Positions 9,463-19,604 of a stretch of 64,000 bases of DNA are shown one piece after another; position 1 is the first letter of the stretch, and the number at the start of each line of letters is the position of its first letter. The position numbers were made by a program, and so were the translations under genes. The notes below the pieces were generated by a model. That model was not told where the DNA came from, made no database searches, and saw nothing but the letters and a program-made list of their open reading frames with translations. Source of the DNA: Anoplopoma fimbria (Eukaryota; Chordata; Actinopteri; Perciformes; Anoplopomatidae); assembly GCF_027596085.1 (NCBI RefSeq), contig NC_072450.1, positions 30,099,676-30,163,675 of the forward strand, read 5' to 3'.

Positions 9463-10706
9463 AAGTGGGGGAGCTGGACCAAGTAAGAAACCAAAAACCT
9501 ACCACTTCCATGCGGAATGGGAAGATTTTCACAATGTCATATTCGAAGTGCATTTGTCTGATCTGCCAATCTACCATCGCTATTCCGAAGAAGGGAAATG
9601 TGGAGCGGCACTTTCGGACTGTTCATAAAAACGACGACTGTTCATAAAAACCAGCTCCCAGTGTGCAAATTGATGTCAATCACCACGGACGGTCCGCCCG
9701 CAATGGTTGGCTGCTTGAATGGATTCAAGCATTATGCGCAAAAATGCTAAACATGAAAGAGATGTGGCAATGAAGATCGCCTGTTCTATTCGAGCGAGAG
9801 CTCTTCAAAGACGGCTGTTCCGCGCGCATCTGGAGAAGGCTGACTGCGACCACTCTAAGTTCTTGCTACACACTGATGTGAGATGGCTTAGTAGGGGGGA
9901 ATTCCTGCAGAGATTTCGAGAGCTCTGTCCGGAGATAAAGGAGTTTCTCCTTGTCGTTTAACATGCAGAATACAACCAACTAAATGACGATCAGTGGCTG
10001 CTAGACTTGCCATTTTTAACCAATCTGACCAACATGTTGATTGAGCTTAATTTAGAGCTGCAAGGAAAAGACAAAACCGTGGTCAATATGATCAGCTCAG
10101 TTAATGCTTTCAAACGAAAAAGGCAACATCTGTCCTCAAAGCTGCAGCGCCATGATTTGGGGAACTTCCAAAACCTCGCGTCAGAGCTGGAGACCCAACG
10201 GAAGGCGTGCGCGCAACTTGACAGTGCGCTACACAGAGCAGATTGACAAGTGTCTGTCAGAGTTTGACAAACGCTTTCAAGACTTTGCTTTACTCGAGCC
10301 AGTCGCTACATTTATGTGCTGCCCATTTCTGGAAGATATTGAGGTTGATTCACTCCCATCAAAAATTGCAACGCTGTTTCACCTGAACTCGTCTGGAGTG
10401 GAGGATGAGATTTTGACACTACAGGCTAACATTGAGCTGAAGTCCAGGGCTCATGGACAGTTTTGGAACCTACTCACAGATTAAAAGTACCCAAACATGA
10501 GGAAATGTGCTACCTTCTTGACTGCATTATTTGGCTCTTCTTATTCATGTGAGTCAGCCTTTTCCCACATGAAGAATATTAAGTCCAAATGCCGTTCCAC
10601 CATGACTGATGATAATTTGGAAGTCTGCTTGAGGCTGGCTACCAGCAGCTACTGTCCGGACTATGCAACCCTGGCTGATTCCATTCAGTGCAAGTCATCA
10701 GAGTAA
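9463..10706 (+). pseudogene. hAT transposase pseudogene (BED finger, GTF2IRD2/ZBED-like)
   Basis: Pieces in several frames follow the order of a hAT transposase. 9465-9647 gives a BED-type finger (CLICQSTIAIPKKGNVERHF with a following His). 9719-9961 gives the hallmark HTDVRWLSRGEFLQRFREL. 10007-10246 and 10250-10484 give the helical middle. 10497-10706 gives the C-terminal dimerisation domain (GSSYSCESAFSHMKNIKS). The family is normally about 550-650 residues. Here the part between the finger and the DVRWLSRG block, which should carry catalytic residues, is mostly deleted, and there are stops near 9648 and 9962 and frame changes near 10200. It cannot encode an active enzyme. An AATAAA is at about 10721. 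Confidence 0.72.
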
Positions 10707-10729
10707 GGTAATGACCAAAAATAAAGAGC

Positions 10730-11348
10730 TGACTCACATCCTCTTCGCAGATCCTCAGTGTCGGTGGGGGTCGGTTGGTAGGGGGAGGAGGTGGCAGGGG
10801 GTGTAGGTGGGTGATTGATCTCAGATCAGTTGTGGCGTGTGAAGGTTGGCTTGTCGAACCTGCAGTAGAAGACATTCAGGTCGTTAGCCAGTCAATGGTT
10901 CTCCACAGTGTTGGGGAAGTTTGTGAGTTCGTGCAGGCCTCTCCACACTGACGCAGTGTCGTTGGCTGCCCCCTAACGCAGGCCTGAGGTGGGATGTAAA
11001 CAGCAACCAGAATTAAGGAGGAAAACTCGCCTCCCCTTGTTTTTCCCGATAGCGCCGTTACGCGGTCCGCTCGGAGGAGTTGGAAGCCCGGCAGATGTAG
11101 GGCGCTATCTGGGATGTGCTCACCAAGACAGGTTTCAATGAAGCACAGGGCGGCGGATCTGAAGTACGTGTCTGCAGTGTTGAGGAGCAGCAGTTCATCC
11201 ATCTTGTTGGCCAGAGAGCGGACATTCGCCAGATGAATTGACTGGAGCGCAGTTCAGAATCCCCGCTGCCGCAGTTTAACGAGCACCCCTGCTCGCTTCC
11301 CCCGTCGGCGTCTCTGGTAAATCCCGTAGAGAGCCGCTGCTCCTCCAA
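10730..11348 (-). pseudogene. Jockey-group (L2-like) LINE fragment, internally deleted
   Basis: On the minus strand the reading runs through the start of an apurinic-type endonuclease: IHLANVRSLANKMDELLLLN in one frame, then CFIETCLGEHIPDSALHL, PGFQLLRADR, and after a gap EFSSLILVAVYIPPQA. It then jumps near 10880 to the linker that precedes the RT in these elements (ANDLNVFYCRFDKP). Most of the endonuclease and the entire RT are missing. The class (L2/CR1 side of the jockey group) is inferred from remembered motifs. It lies directly against the hAT remnant. Confidence 0.62.
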
Positions 11349-12480
11349 CTAAAATCTCAGTAAAACTCTCCGGATCAATAAAAAAAATAAAAAGTTTGAC
11401 CGGTGGATTGTCGGAATTTTAAAAGTTCCTCTCTGCTGAATGTGGTCAGAGAGGGAGAGCTTGAGACAAAACAAATAAACAAAAACAGAAAAAGTACTAG
11501 AGAGCGCAGTATCCAAATAGTAGGACAAAAAAAATCATGGCAACCAAAAGAAAGTTAGAAAGAAACCAATAGAGTATGTGGTCACTGTTGGAAAGGGATG
11601 CACTTCCTCCTAAAAACGCAAAATATTTAATAAATAACAAACACTTATTTCGACAAATTCAACTCTGTAATCCCAAAGAGTTTTATGATGTCTCGAAATT
11701 AGGACATTCCAAGGAGAAGGACACAAGGCATAGCTTGCTGTCCAGTATGTATCAATATGCCACAACCTGAGGAACAGTGCGTCCCCTACAAACACACATA
11801 CACACACACGCGCAAGGTAACATGTAATTGTTATTCTGTATATAAATTATAATAGTAATGTCATAATGTTATGTTAATATTAATATTATTGTGTACTTTT
11901 TTATTTTGAAGCTGTGGCAACATGATTTTTTTCTAAACCTTCATAATACAACAAAGGACCACGGATTGGATTCTAGTCTAGGCCACAGCAGTAAGGACTA
12001 AGCCTTGGTACATATGCTAGCCATGGGACCAGGTGAACTATCTGAGCATTTGCTCCTTATACCTCCTCATTACACATGTAAGCAGTTATACAAAGAGCCC
12101 AAGTGTACAGTGAAAATACATTATTTAAGAGTAAACGATTTTCCCTCTGGATGAATTCTAAGCTCCATCAGATATTTGGAGACATTTTCCTTGTTAGTTA
12201 AAGTCCAATTTCATTTTTTTATTGAGTCAAAAAACTTTTTTCTATCCTGTCGTTTATTTTAATAGGGAGTTTATAGTTTTAAATGCAATATATTGTTCAA
12301 TGTATAAGAAAATAAAAACTAATATTTCCAGGGGAAAGCCCTTATAAGAAGTACCAACGGGTGTCGGGTACCAGAAGTTCGGACTGGGCCAGTTGATGAA
12401 GCCAGAATTACTGCTCCAACTCTTTTACTTATTCTATATTAAATACCTATTGCAGTCTCGATGAAGTTTGAAGAAAACAC
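11349..12480. other. Intergenic, nothing recognised
   Basis: AT-rich sequence with short open frames that resemble nothing I know. No repeat family was recognised. Confidence 0.3.
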
Positions 12481-12908
12481 TGGAAACAGGCAGACAGAGT
12501 TCGATACAATAGAGTTTATTCTTTAAGCAAAGAAATAAACCCGAGTTAGCTCCGGAGGCGAACTGATTTGCTTTGTCCTCAACATTGTCTTATATAATGT
12601 CAGAGTTCTTTGATCTGCAGGTGCACTGAGCTATCTTATCATCCAGTTGTCTGTGCAAGCTATCTGCCTTTTTTAATTGGTTTGGAAAGTCCCTGACCGA
12701 AACTTGAACTTTCCTAATGCCTATTATTCTCTTGCATGTTGTCATTTCATATAGGCTGAACTTTGTATTGTATGTAGTCATTCTCATAGGCTGTGTGAGT
12801 TTAGGCCTTGTCTTTTTTCTGTGTGTCGTAATTTTGGAGAGCTGAAGTGTGTGTGTCTGTGTTCACCCAGCTTTACTCTTCCCTGCATGTCGTAACTCAT
12901 AGATGCTG

Positions 12909-12974
<66 letters not shown>

Positions 12975-12980
12975 CAACAG
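12481..12980 (-). repeat. Candidate solo retroviral-type LTR
   Basis: On the minus strand there is a TATA box (complement of tatataa at 12591-12597). About 75 bases downstream lies AATAAA (complement of tttatt at 12515-12520), and then a tail ending ...CTGTTTCCA, the arrangement of an LTR R/U5 region. A (GT)n run lies in the presumed U3. I could not find matching ends or a target duplication, so boundaries are guesses. Confidence 0.35.
12910..12971. repeat. (GT)n microsatellite
   Basis: An uninterrupted GT dinucleotide run of about 60 bases. Confidence 0.97.
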
Positions 12981-13070
12981 CTCTTAGTCTTTTACTAAAG
13001 AAAACAGGTTATATCTTAAACCATGCAAATCACTCTATATTCACACCCATTTCAGTATGCAGATGCCCTA

Positions 13071-13280
13071 TACAGCGGGTAAAATAAGTATTGAACACGT
13101 CACCATTTTTCTCAGTAAATATATTTCTAAAGGTGCTATTGACATGAAATTTTCACCAGATGTTGGTAACAACCCAAGTAATCCATACATACCAATAAAA
13201 CCAAACAAATACGTTCAGAAATTAAGTTATGTGTAATAAAATGGAATGACACAGGGAAAAAGTATTGAACACATGAAGAG
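13071..13280 (+). mobile_element. Tc1/mariner element, one end only
   Basis: Preceded by a TA dinucleotide, the sequence starts tacagcgggtaaaataag and continues as a long AT-rich terminal repeat with 'agtattgaacac' occurring near both its start and its end (13090 and 13262). I remember this end from fish Tc1 elements. The transposase and the other terminus are absent: at about 13281 it changes into LINE sequence. Confidence 0.6.
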
Positions 13281-13437
13281 ACTGTGTCTGCCCCACGGCC
13301 ACTTTAATTATTTAAAGTCAACAGAAGAGGAGTTATACAAAATAACTTAATAAAAGTTAAGGTAACCAATGCAACAGTGCATCAAAACAGGACAATTAAA
13401 TGTGGACTCTTAAATATCAGATCTCTGTCAACTTAGG
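13281..13437 (+). mobile_element. LINE fragment, start of ORF2 (same family as 24535-28165)
   Basis: This matches, in reverse complement, 27680-27830: shared blocks are 'gactgtgtctgccccac', 'aataaaagttaag' and 'aaatgtggactcttaaat'. It therefore is the ORF1/ORF2 junction of the same LINE, on the plus strand. It runs into the assembly gap, so its extent is unknown. Confidence 0.7.
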
Positions 13438-13537
13438 NNNNNNNNNNNNNNNNNNNNNNNNNNNNNNNNNNNNNNNNNNNNNNNNNNNNNNNNNNNNNNN
13501 NNNNNNNNNNNNNNNNNNNNNNNNNNNNNNNNNNNNN
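13438..13537. other. Assembly gap (100 N)
   Basis: A run of N of the usual placeholder length; the true gap size is unknown. The left flank is repetitive LINE sequence, a likely reason for the break. Confidence 0.98.
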
Positions 13538-15573
13538 TTCAGTGATTCATGTTTATTTATATAATTTTTTTTTTTTTTTTGCCAGGACGTTTTCCTGACC
13601 TTCCTACGACACACTGTGCAGTAGTAGCTGGTTCTGTGTCTGGTTAGTGTCTTTCTCTTTTAAACAAGATGTAGTTTGTATTACATTATAATGATTTATT
13701 ATTCTGTAGGCTGCATAAATTCCAGCCATTACAGGACATCAATTCCACAGTTTTCACAATAGGAAAAGGAACAGCACGTTATGGTCAAAACTTGTTCTGT
13801 GAGGTCACAGTGACTTTGTCCTTGGACCACCAAAATTATAATAATTTCATCCTTGAGTCCAAATCGCTATTTCTTCCAAGTTTAAAGAAATTCGCTCAAG
13901 GCGTATCTGGGATATTGCTTTTCAAGAATGTGGAAGTAAGGTCACAGTGACTAACCTTTGACCACCAAAATCTAATCAGTTTACCCTTGAGACCAAGTTG
14001 ACATTTCTTTCAAATAAAATAAAATCCCACTGGTGTTCCTGAGATATCGCATTCACAAGAATAGGACAGAGGGACAGATGGATGGACAAAATCCAAAGCT
14101 ATCAATAGTACATGCAATCTTTATGCAGAGGCATACAAAATGTATGTATTATTTAACATTTTAGGAAATTGAGCAAGATGCATTTAGACTGTAACAGCAG
14201 TGTGGTAATTATTATTAATATTTAATGAATAAATCTCTCCTAATCTGCCACTGTCCTTTTGTTTTTTCTGAAAAAATGTATAATGGAGTTAAATCTGGAA
14301 ATGACAAAACTGATAACTGATCTGTTTCTGCTGCACAATACTCCCTAAATACTCCACAATACACCTACTTGCCAGTATTCAACAACTACTTGTTACGATT
14401 CACTGATACTTCTGGTATTATTTCATTGTAAGATGATGGTGACTGTTCTTTTCATTCAGTCGTCCATCAGATTCCCATGAAAATGTAATTTCTACTAGCA
14501 CTGGGATCCATATTTACATATACAAGTGTGGCCAAACATCTACAAAATATGTAGACACACACAAAAGATGTAGACACATGCTGATGATTTACCACATGTC
14601 TGAGGGACTTTCATTCAGTCTTTCTGGAATTGTTATTTGATGCAATACCCAACCACGTCAATAGGTGACAGCAGGACGTTGGGCAGCTGACGGAACTGGT
14701 TGTCTCTCTCGTCATTCCGCTACGAAGAGTTGATGCAGCAACAGCCTAACGTTGTTCTTTTTATCAGGTTAGTTTCATGTATAAGTACAAAAACACATAA
14801 TAATTGTATGTAATAATATTTGTAGGCATTTGGAGGGCTTGTAAGTAAGTTTAGAGCTGTAGTCTAGCTACCTACAACATATGGTCCGCAATCATGACAG
14901 GTTTGCTTTGCCGACTTAGTATACCGGCTCCTTACTTATTTGGGCTGAACACTATAGAGCTACAGAAACCAGTTTGTTTTACACGCTTACACTTGTAAAT
15001 ACCTAGTTAAAGCTTGAAATTGCATACATTAATGTTAGAGAGTTAATGTAATTTTCATATTGTTATTGTTGGAATAAAGGAGGTAACTATATGGCTGTCA
15101 TAACTTTGAAAATAAAATAAAGTTCTGCTACGAGGAATCAGTGCAGCAACAGCCTGTCTGCTCATTCAATCACTTTATCAGAATAACTGTTTGTATGGTT
15201 GCTTATTTGCTAATTAGAACAAAGCCAAGTACAAACTGCAGCAGTTGTTGAGACAGTTTACTCTGTAGGATCTGTAGAATGTATTGTTTTGGGAACATGA
15301 AGGATTATTCAACATTGTGTGCCAATCCATTTTGTTAAAATATTGAAAATCAGCGTCTGCCTTCTGGTTTTATAAAGAAACCAGTGTTCTTCCATTTGAT
15401 AAACAAAGAGTAGCAAGGATTGCATTGATTTTCATATGATACGTTGAAAGAAAAGTTTTAATGGTAATATCTGCAGCTATCATAGAAATGTAGCTTAGAG
15501 CTTACAAGTCTGGCAGTAGAAAAGAGGCATGGTGCAAAGTGGTAACAGTAGCTGATGAATGGGGGCACTACAG
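13538..15573. other. Intergenic with a tandemly duplicated teleost repeat
   Basis: About 13795-14090 carries two diverged copies of a unit of roughly 110 bases ('gaggtcacagtgac...ttgaccaccaaaat...cttgagaccaagt...'), ending in 'gatggatggac'. I know this from many fish genomes as a dispersed repeat. A 50-60 base block at 14712-14766 recurs at 15125-15181. No coding region is supported. Confidence 0.4.
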
Positions 15574-15968
15574 CTAAGCCCTAAACTTAGTAGTACTGGT
15601 TGTTGATTCCGTTTATAGTTTCCGACGTGCGCCCAGCGCGCTCCAATTACCGCAAAAACGAAGACAGTTCAGTTTATTTTGCTGGTTTATTTTCCTTCCA
15701 ATAATACACAGCCGCAATAATTCTAACTCAAAATACATGTAACAAAACAATAAACCCGAATTCCTCACTAAACTAAGATGCATTAACACACGGGGACACG
15801 GGCACAGTCGAAAAACTGTTTGCTTCCCCATCAACAACAACCTGTGATCAGGTTCAATCAGGTTAAATGCCTCACTCTGCTGACCCGAGGTCAACTGAAC
15901 CACACAGCCCCCTAGTGGCACGGGGTAAAATTACACGAAAATAAAGCACATTTAATATGGCTCCTACA
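15574..15968 (-). repeat. 3' LTR of the BEL/Pao element
   Basis: 395 bases running from ctaagccctaaac to ggctcctaca on the plus strand. Two plus-strand tttatt motifs around 15675-15695 supply AATAAA on the element strand. Compared with the 5' LTR it lacks one copy of 'cacgggca' and differs at about two bases. Confidence 0.92.
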
Positions 15969-16098
15969 CACCAGCCCCTAATTGCGTCTGCTAGAGCAAT
16001 TACACCAACAATTTTAAATGAGCCATGAATACCAAAAAAATAAAATAAAAATTAAAATATATATGTGTATATAAAGCTCATTTTTAAATGGGAACCAA

Positions 16099-17352
16099 TT
16101 ATTCCTTAGCTTCATTAAGCAAGCATATTTTGGTTATCGGTCGTTCAATGATATTTTTTTTGGTTTTTAAACGAACCAGACGTACTAGACCTCTTTTATC
16201 AGGGAAGGTTTCCAGAACTCTTCCTAGCATCCATGACCCACGTGGTGCTGTGGAGTCTGCAACCATGACTAGGTCTCCAGGAACAAAACTCCTCTTCTCC
16301 TGGTTCCATTTTTGACGCTCCTGTAAAAGCGGGAGGTACTCACGGATCCACCTCTTCCAAAAGAGATCCGAGATGTACTGGGTTTGTTTCCATCTTCTCC
16401 TAGCATAAACATCCCTTTTGTCGAACAGTCCCGGTGGGAGAACTGGTTTTCCTTTGAGTAGCAGCAGATGGTTTGGCGTCAATGCCTCAAGGTCGTTAGG
16501 GTCCTCAGATAGCCTTGTGATGGGGCGATCGTTGAGCATAGCTTCAGCCTCACAGAGCACAGTATGGAACCCTTCGTCATCCAGGGTTTGCTGACGGAGC
16601 ACCGAGCACAAAATCTTCCTGATCATCCGGATCATGCGCTCCCAAGCGCCACCGTGATGCGACCCAGCTGGAGGGTTAAAGCTCCACTTGATTCCTCTCT
16701 TGGACAAGGCTCTTTCAATGCGGTCGTGATTCAAAGAGGCTAAGGCTTCTCGCAGCTCTCTTTCTGCACTGACAAAGTTGGTGCCATTGTCGGATCTTAA
16801 GTGCGAGACTTGTCCTCTTCGACAGATGAATCTACGCAATGCGTTGATGCACGAGTCTGTGTCGAGAGAATAGGCCACTTCCAGGTGCACAGCCCTGCTG
16901 GTCATACAAGTGAAAACCACTCCATATCTTTTCACGATGCTACGGCCTCTTCTCACGTCAACTGGCCCAAAGTAATCTACGCCAACGTTAGTAAATGGTG
17001 GTAGATCAGGGACCACTCTCTCTTCTGGCAGGTCTGCCATTTTTTGCTCACCGGCCTTTCCACCATGGAGCTTACAGATGAGGCATCTGGATATGATCCT
17101 CCTCACTGCAGTAGGTCCACTCGTTATCCAGTATTTTCTCCTTGCAGCAGAAAGAACATGATTTCTGCCTCCATGTCCGAGCTGTAGATGGATATGACGG
17201 AGGATAAGGTCGGAGATGTGTTGGTCTTTTGACAAGATGAGGGGATGTTTAATGTCCTCAGGGATTGCTGCCTTATTCAGCCGTCCCCCAACTCGTAGAA
17301 GTCCTCCATCTAAAACTGGATCCAATCTGAAGATGCTGCTACTTCTTGGCAC
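16099..17352 (-). CDS. BEL/Pao integrase
   Basis: A 417-codon frame covering the integrase. The zinc-binding part reads from HPLILSKDQHISDLILRHIH to CLICKLHGG. The DDE triad is Asp in VGVDYFGPV, Asp in LRSDNGTNF and Glu in GGAWERMIR. The C-terminus (WKRWIREYLPLLQERQKW, GDLVMVADSTAPRG) is the DUF5641-like domain that follows integrase in BEL elements. Integrase inserts the element cDNA. It is out of phase with the upstream RT frame; the break is near 17390, so the apparent Met at 17352 is not a true start. All three catalytic residues are kept. Confidence 0.9.
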   Translation of the reverse strand: MPRSSSIFRLDPVLDGGLLRVGGRLNKAAIPEDIKHPLILSKDQHISDLILRHIHLQLGHGGRNHVLSAARRKYWITSGPTAVRRIISRCLICKLHGGKAGEQKMADLPEERVVPDLPPFTNVGVDYFGPVDVRRGRSIVKRYGVVFTCMTSRAVHLEVAYSLDTDSCINALRRFICRRGQVSHLRSDNGTNFVSAERELREALASLNHDRIERALSKRGIKWSFNPPAGSHHGGAWERMIRMIRKILCSVLRQQTLDDEGFHTVLCEAEAMLNDRPITRLSEDPNDLEALTPNHLLLLKGKPVLPPGLFDKRDVYARRRWKQTQYISDLFWKRWIREYLPLLQERQKWNQEKRSFVPGDLVMVADSTAPRGSWMLGRVLETFPDKRGLVRLVRLKTKKNIIERPITKICLLNEAKE

Positions 17353-17369
17353 TTGTGGCTTGCCAGAGG

Positions 17370-19604
17370 TTAGTGCAGCAAATTCGGTTGGGAATCTCTC
17401 TTGCTGGCAAAAGCGATTATGGAGGCCTCAGCCTCCAAGAGATCTTCCAGCGTCACTTTCTGATTCCCAAGTGATGTTGAGAAAGCTTGCATCTCCTTTT
17501 GCACATCCAACCTTGCTGCTCTAGTAGCACTGGTGCTTGCAAGCTCCAACTCCTTTCTCTTCTTACTCAGTTTGAGCAAAGTTCCTTTCAGCTTTATAAG
17601 CCATACAACTGCAACCTTTAATCTTTGCCAATCAGAGAAATGGGTCATCAGTTCTGATGTGGCATTGGTGTCAACAAGTACTGCATTGACCGTCAGACTT
17701 CTCTTTACTTCTGGGTCATCGACAGCGACACTTGTATCCACAGGGAATGTTGGCCACGTTTCTTCAGGTTCCCGTAGGAATTCTGGGCCTTCCATCCATC
17801 TTTGCTTCACAAGATCTTCTGCTTTCAATCCACGTGAAGCATCATCAGCAGGGTTCAGGGATGTGGGAATGTATCTCCACTGTTCAACTTCAGAGTTGTC
17901 CCTGATGGTGGTTACCCTGTTTGCGACGAAGGTTTGAAATCGTCGGTCCTCGTTTCTTATATACTTAAGAACTGATGTGCTGTCAGTCCAAAAGCAGGCC
18001 CTCTTCAGTGGAAGCTGGAGCTCTGCTTGAAGCATCTTGTCCACTCTTACTGCAACAACGGCAGCGGTGAGTTCTAAACGGGGAATTGTGACCGGCTTTA
18101 GGGGAGCTACTCTGGCTTTGCCAAATAGGAAAGCAACATGAACCCGTTCATCCATGTTCTGCATCCTCAGGTAAGTAGCCGTCCCATATCCGTTCTCGCT
18201 TGCGTCGGCGAAGTGATGTAGTTGTGCGCTGACAGTCCTCCCAAATCCTTCAGGCTTAACACATCTGTGGATCTTGAAATATGCCACCTTCTCAAGATCC
18301 ATCAGCCATTTTTTCCACTTCTGCTGGAAAGCTGGAGGTATTGGATCGTCCCAATCACACTTCATCCTGCATAACTCCTGCAACAGCAGCTTGGCGGGGA
18401 GTACAAAAGGTGCTAGGAATCCCAATGGATCGTAGACGGAACTGATGATGGATAGCATGCCTCGCTTGGTTGGCGGCTTCTCCTTGACTTTCAGCTTGAA
18501 TTTGAAAGTGTCCGTCTCGATACACCACTGCAAACCCAAAGCTCTGTCCAACGGCAGCTTATCCCTGTCCAGATCAAGCTCATGCAGGTTCTTGGACTTG
18601 AGATCCTCTGGGAGGCTTTGAAGCACTTCCCGACTATTACTAATCCACTGAGTGAGGGTAAAACCTCCTTTTCTGCAAACGGTTGTAAGGTTCTTAACCA
18701 TGGTGACTGCGTTTTCCTCAGAGGGCAGACTCTTCAGCAAATCATCCATGTAGAAGTTTCGGTTGACCGTTTCGATCACTTCTAAAGGAAAGTGGGCCTG
18801 GTTGTCTTCAGCAGTCTTTCTAAGAGCAAGGCAGGCAACACTTGGTGATGAAACTGCTCCAAATAAATGGACAGTCATTCGATGCTCTACAAGATCTTGT
18901 TCCAGGTTACCTTGAGGCCACCATAAGAATCTTAAGAAGTCTCGGTGTTCCTCTGCCACCTTAACTTGGTGGAACATAGCCTTTATGTCTGCCATTATCG
19001 CCACTTGTTCCTGTCTGAATCTCATAAGAACTCCAACTAACGAGCTGGTGAGGTTCGGTCCTTGCAAGAGCTGACTGTTGAGAGAGATCCCTTTGTACTC
19101 TGCTCCACAGTCAAACACCACTCGTAACTTTCCCTTCCGTGGATGGTACACACCATGGTGCGGGATATACCACACCTTCCCTGTTGGTGCTTCTAACTGA
19201 TGCTGCGGCACTTCTTCGGCGTAGCCATTGCTAATGACATCAGCAAGAAAGTTTTTGTACTCCTCATGAAAGCTTACGTCTTTCTGAAGTCGTCTTCTCA
19301 GACCACGGACACGTTGCACGGCAACCCTGAGGTTGTTCGGCATCAAAACATCTTTCCCTTTGAAAGGCAATTGAAATGTGTAGTGTCCGTTTTGGAGCTG
19401 AGCAGAGCTTTCCATTTTCTCCATAAACTTCTTTTCTTCTCTTGACATTTCTTCCTGTTCTGCAGAAGCTCGGTCATTGAAGTCATAGTTATATTGGCTA
19501 ATTAACAGTTCTTCAATATGGTCAATGGCAATTCTATTTGCACAAAATGAAGGGTGGTCACTTCCACAGTCGTCACTTCCCCTAACGGGCCATTTATTAC
19601 CCAC
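17370..19604 (-). CDS. BEL/Pao reverse transcriptase and RNase H
   Basis: A 744-codon frame. Reverse transcriptase spans about residues 100-400 (VVFDCGAEYKGISLN, MADIKAMFHQVKV, catalytic NFYMDDLL). The BEL-type connection and RNase H follow (LHHFADASENGYG near 480, RLELTAAVVAVRV, ACFWTDSTSVLKYI). It copies element RNA to DNA. The first dozen residues are already in phase with the body (GSDDCGSDHPSF), and the upstream gag-protease frame overlaps it by about 100 bases and ends GWVINGPL before turning to nonsense. The two were one frame, broken by a small indel near 19585. The downstream break near 17390 splits off integrase. Confidence 0.9.
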   Translation of the reverse strand: MGNKWPVRGSDDCGSDHPSFCANRIAIDHIEELLISQYNYDFNDRASAEQEEMSREEKKFMEKMESSAQLQNGHYTFQLPFKGKDVLMPNNLRVAVQRVRGLRRRLQKDVSFHEEYKNFLADVISNGYAEEVPQHQLEAPTGKVWYIPHHGVYHPRKGKLRVVFDCGAEYKGISLNSQLLQGPNLTSSLVGVLMRFRQEQVAIMADIKAMFHQVKVAEEHRDFLRFLWWPQGNLEQDLVEHRMTVHLFGAVSSPSVACLALRKTAEDNQAHFPLEVIETVNRNFYMDDLLKSLPSEENAVTMVKNLTTVCRKGGFTLTQWISNSREVLQSLPEDLKSKNLHELDLDRDKLPLDRALGLQWCIETDTFKFKLKVKEKPPTKRGMLSIISSVYDPLGFLAPFVLPAKLLLQELCRMKCDWDDPIPPAFQQKWKKWLMDLEKVAYFKIHRCVKPEGFGRTVSAQLHHFADASENGYGTATYLRMQNMDERVHVAFLFGKARVAPLKPVTIPRLELTAAVVAVRVDKMLQAELQLPLKRACFWTDSTSVLKYIRNEDRRFQTFVANRVTTIRDNSEVEQWRYIPTSLNPADDASRGLKAEDLVKQRWMEGPEFLREPEETWPTFPVDTSVAVDDPEVKRSLTVNAVLVDTNATSELMTHFSDWQRLKVAVVWLIKLKGTLLKLSKKRKELELASTSATRAARLDVQKEMQAFSTSLGNQKVTLEDLLEAEASIIAFASKRDSQPNLLH

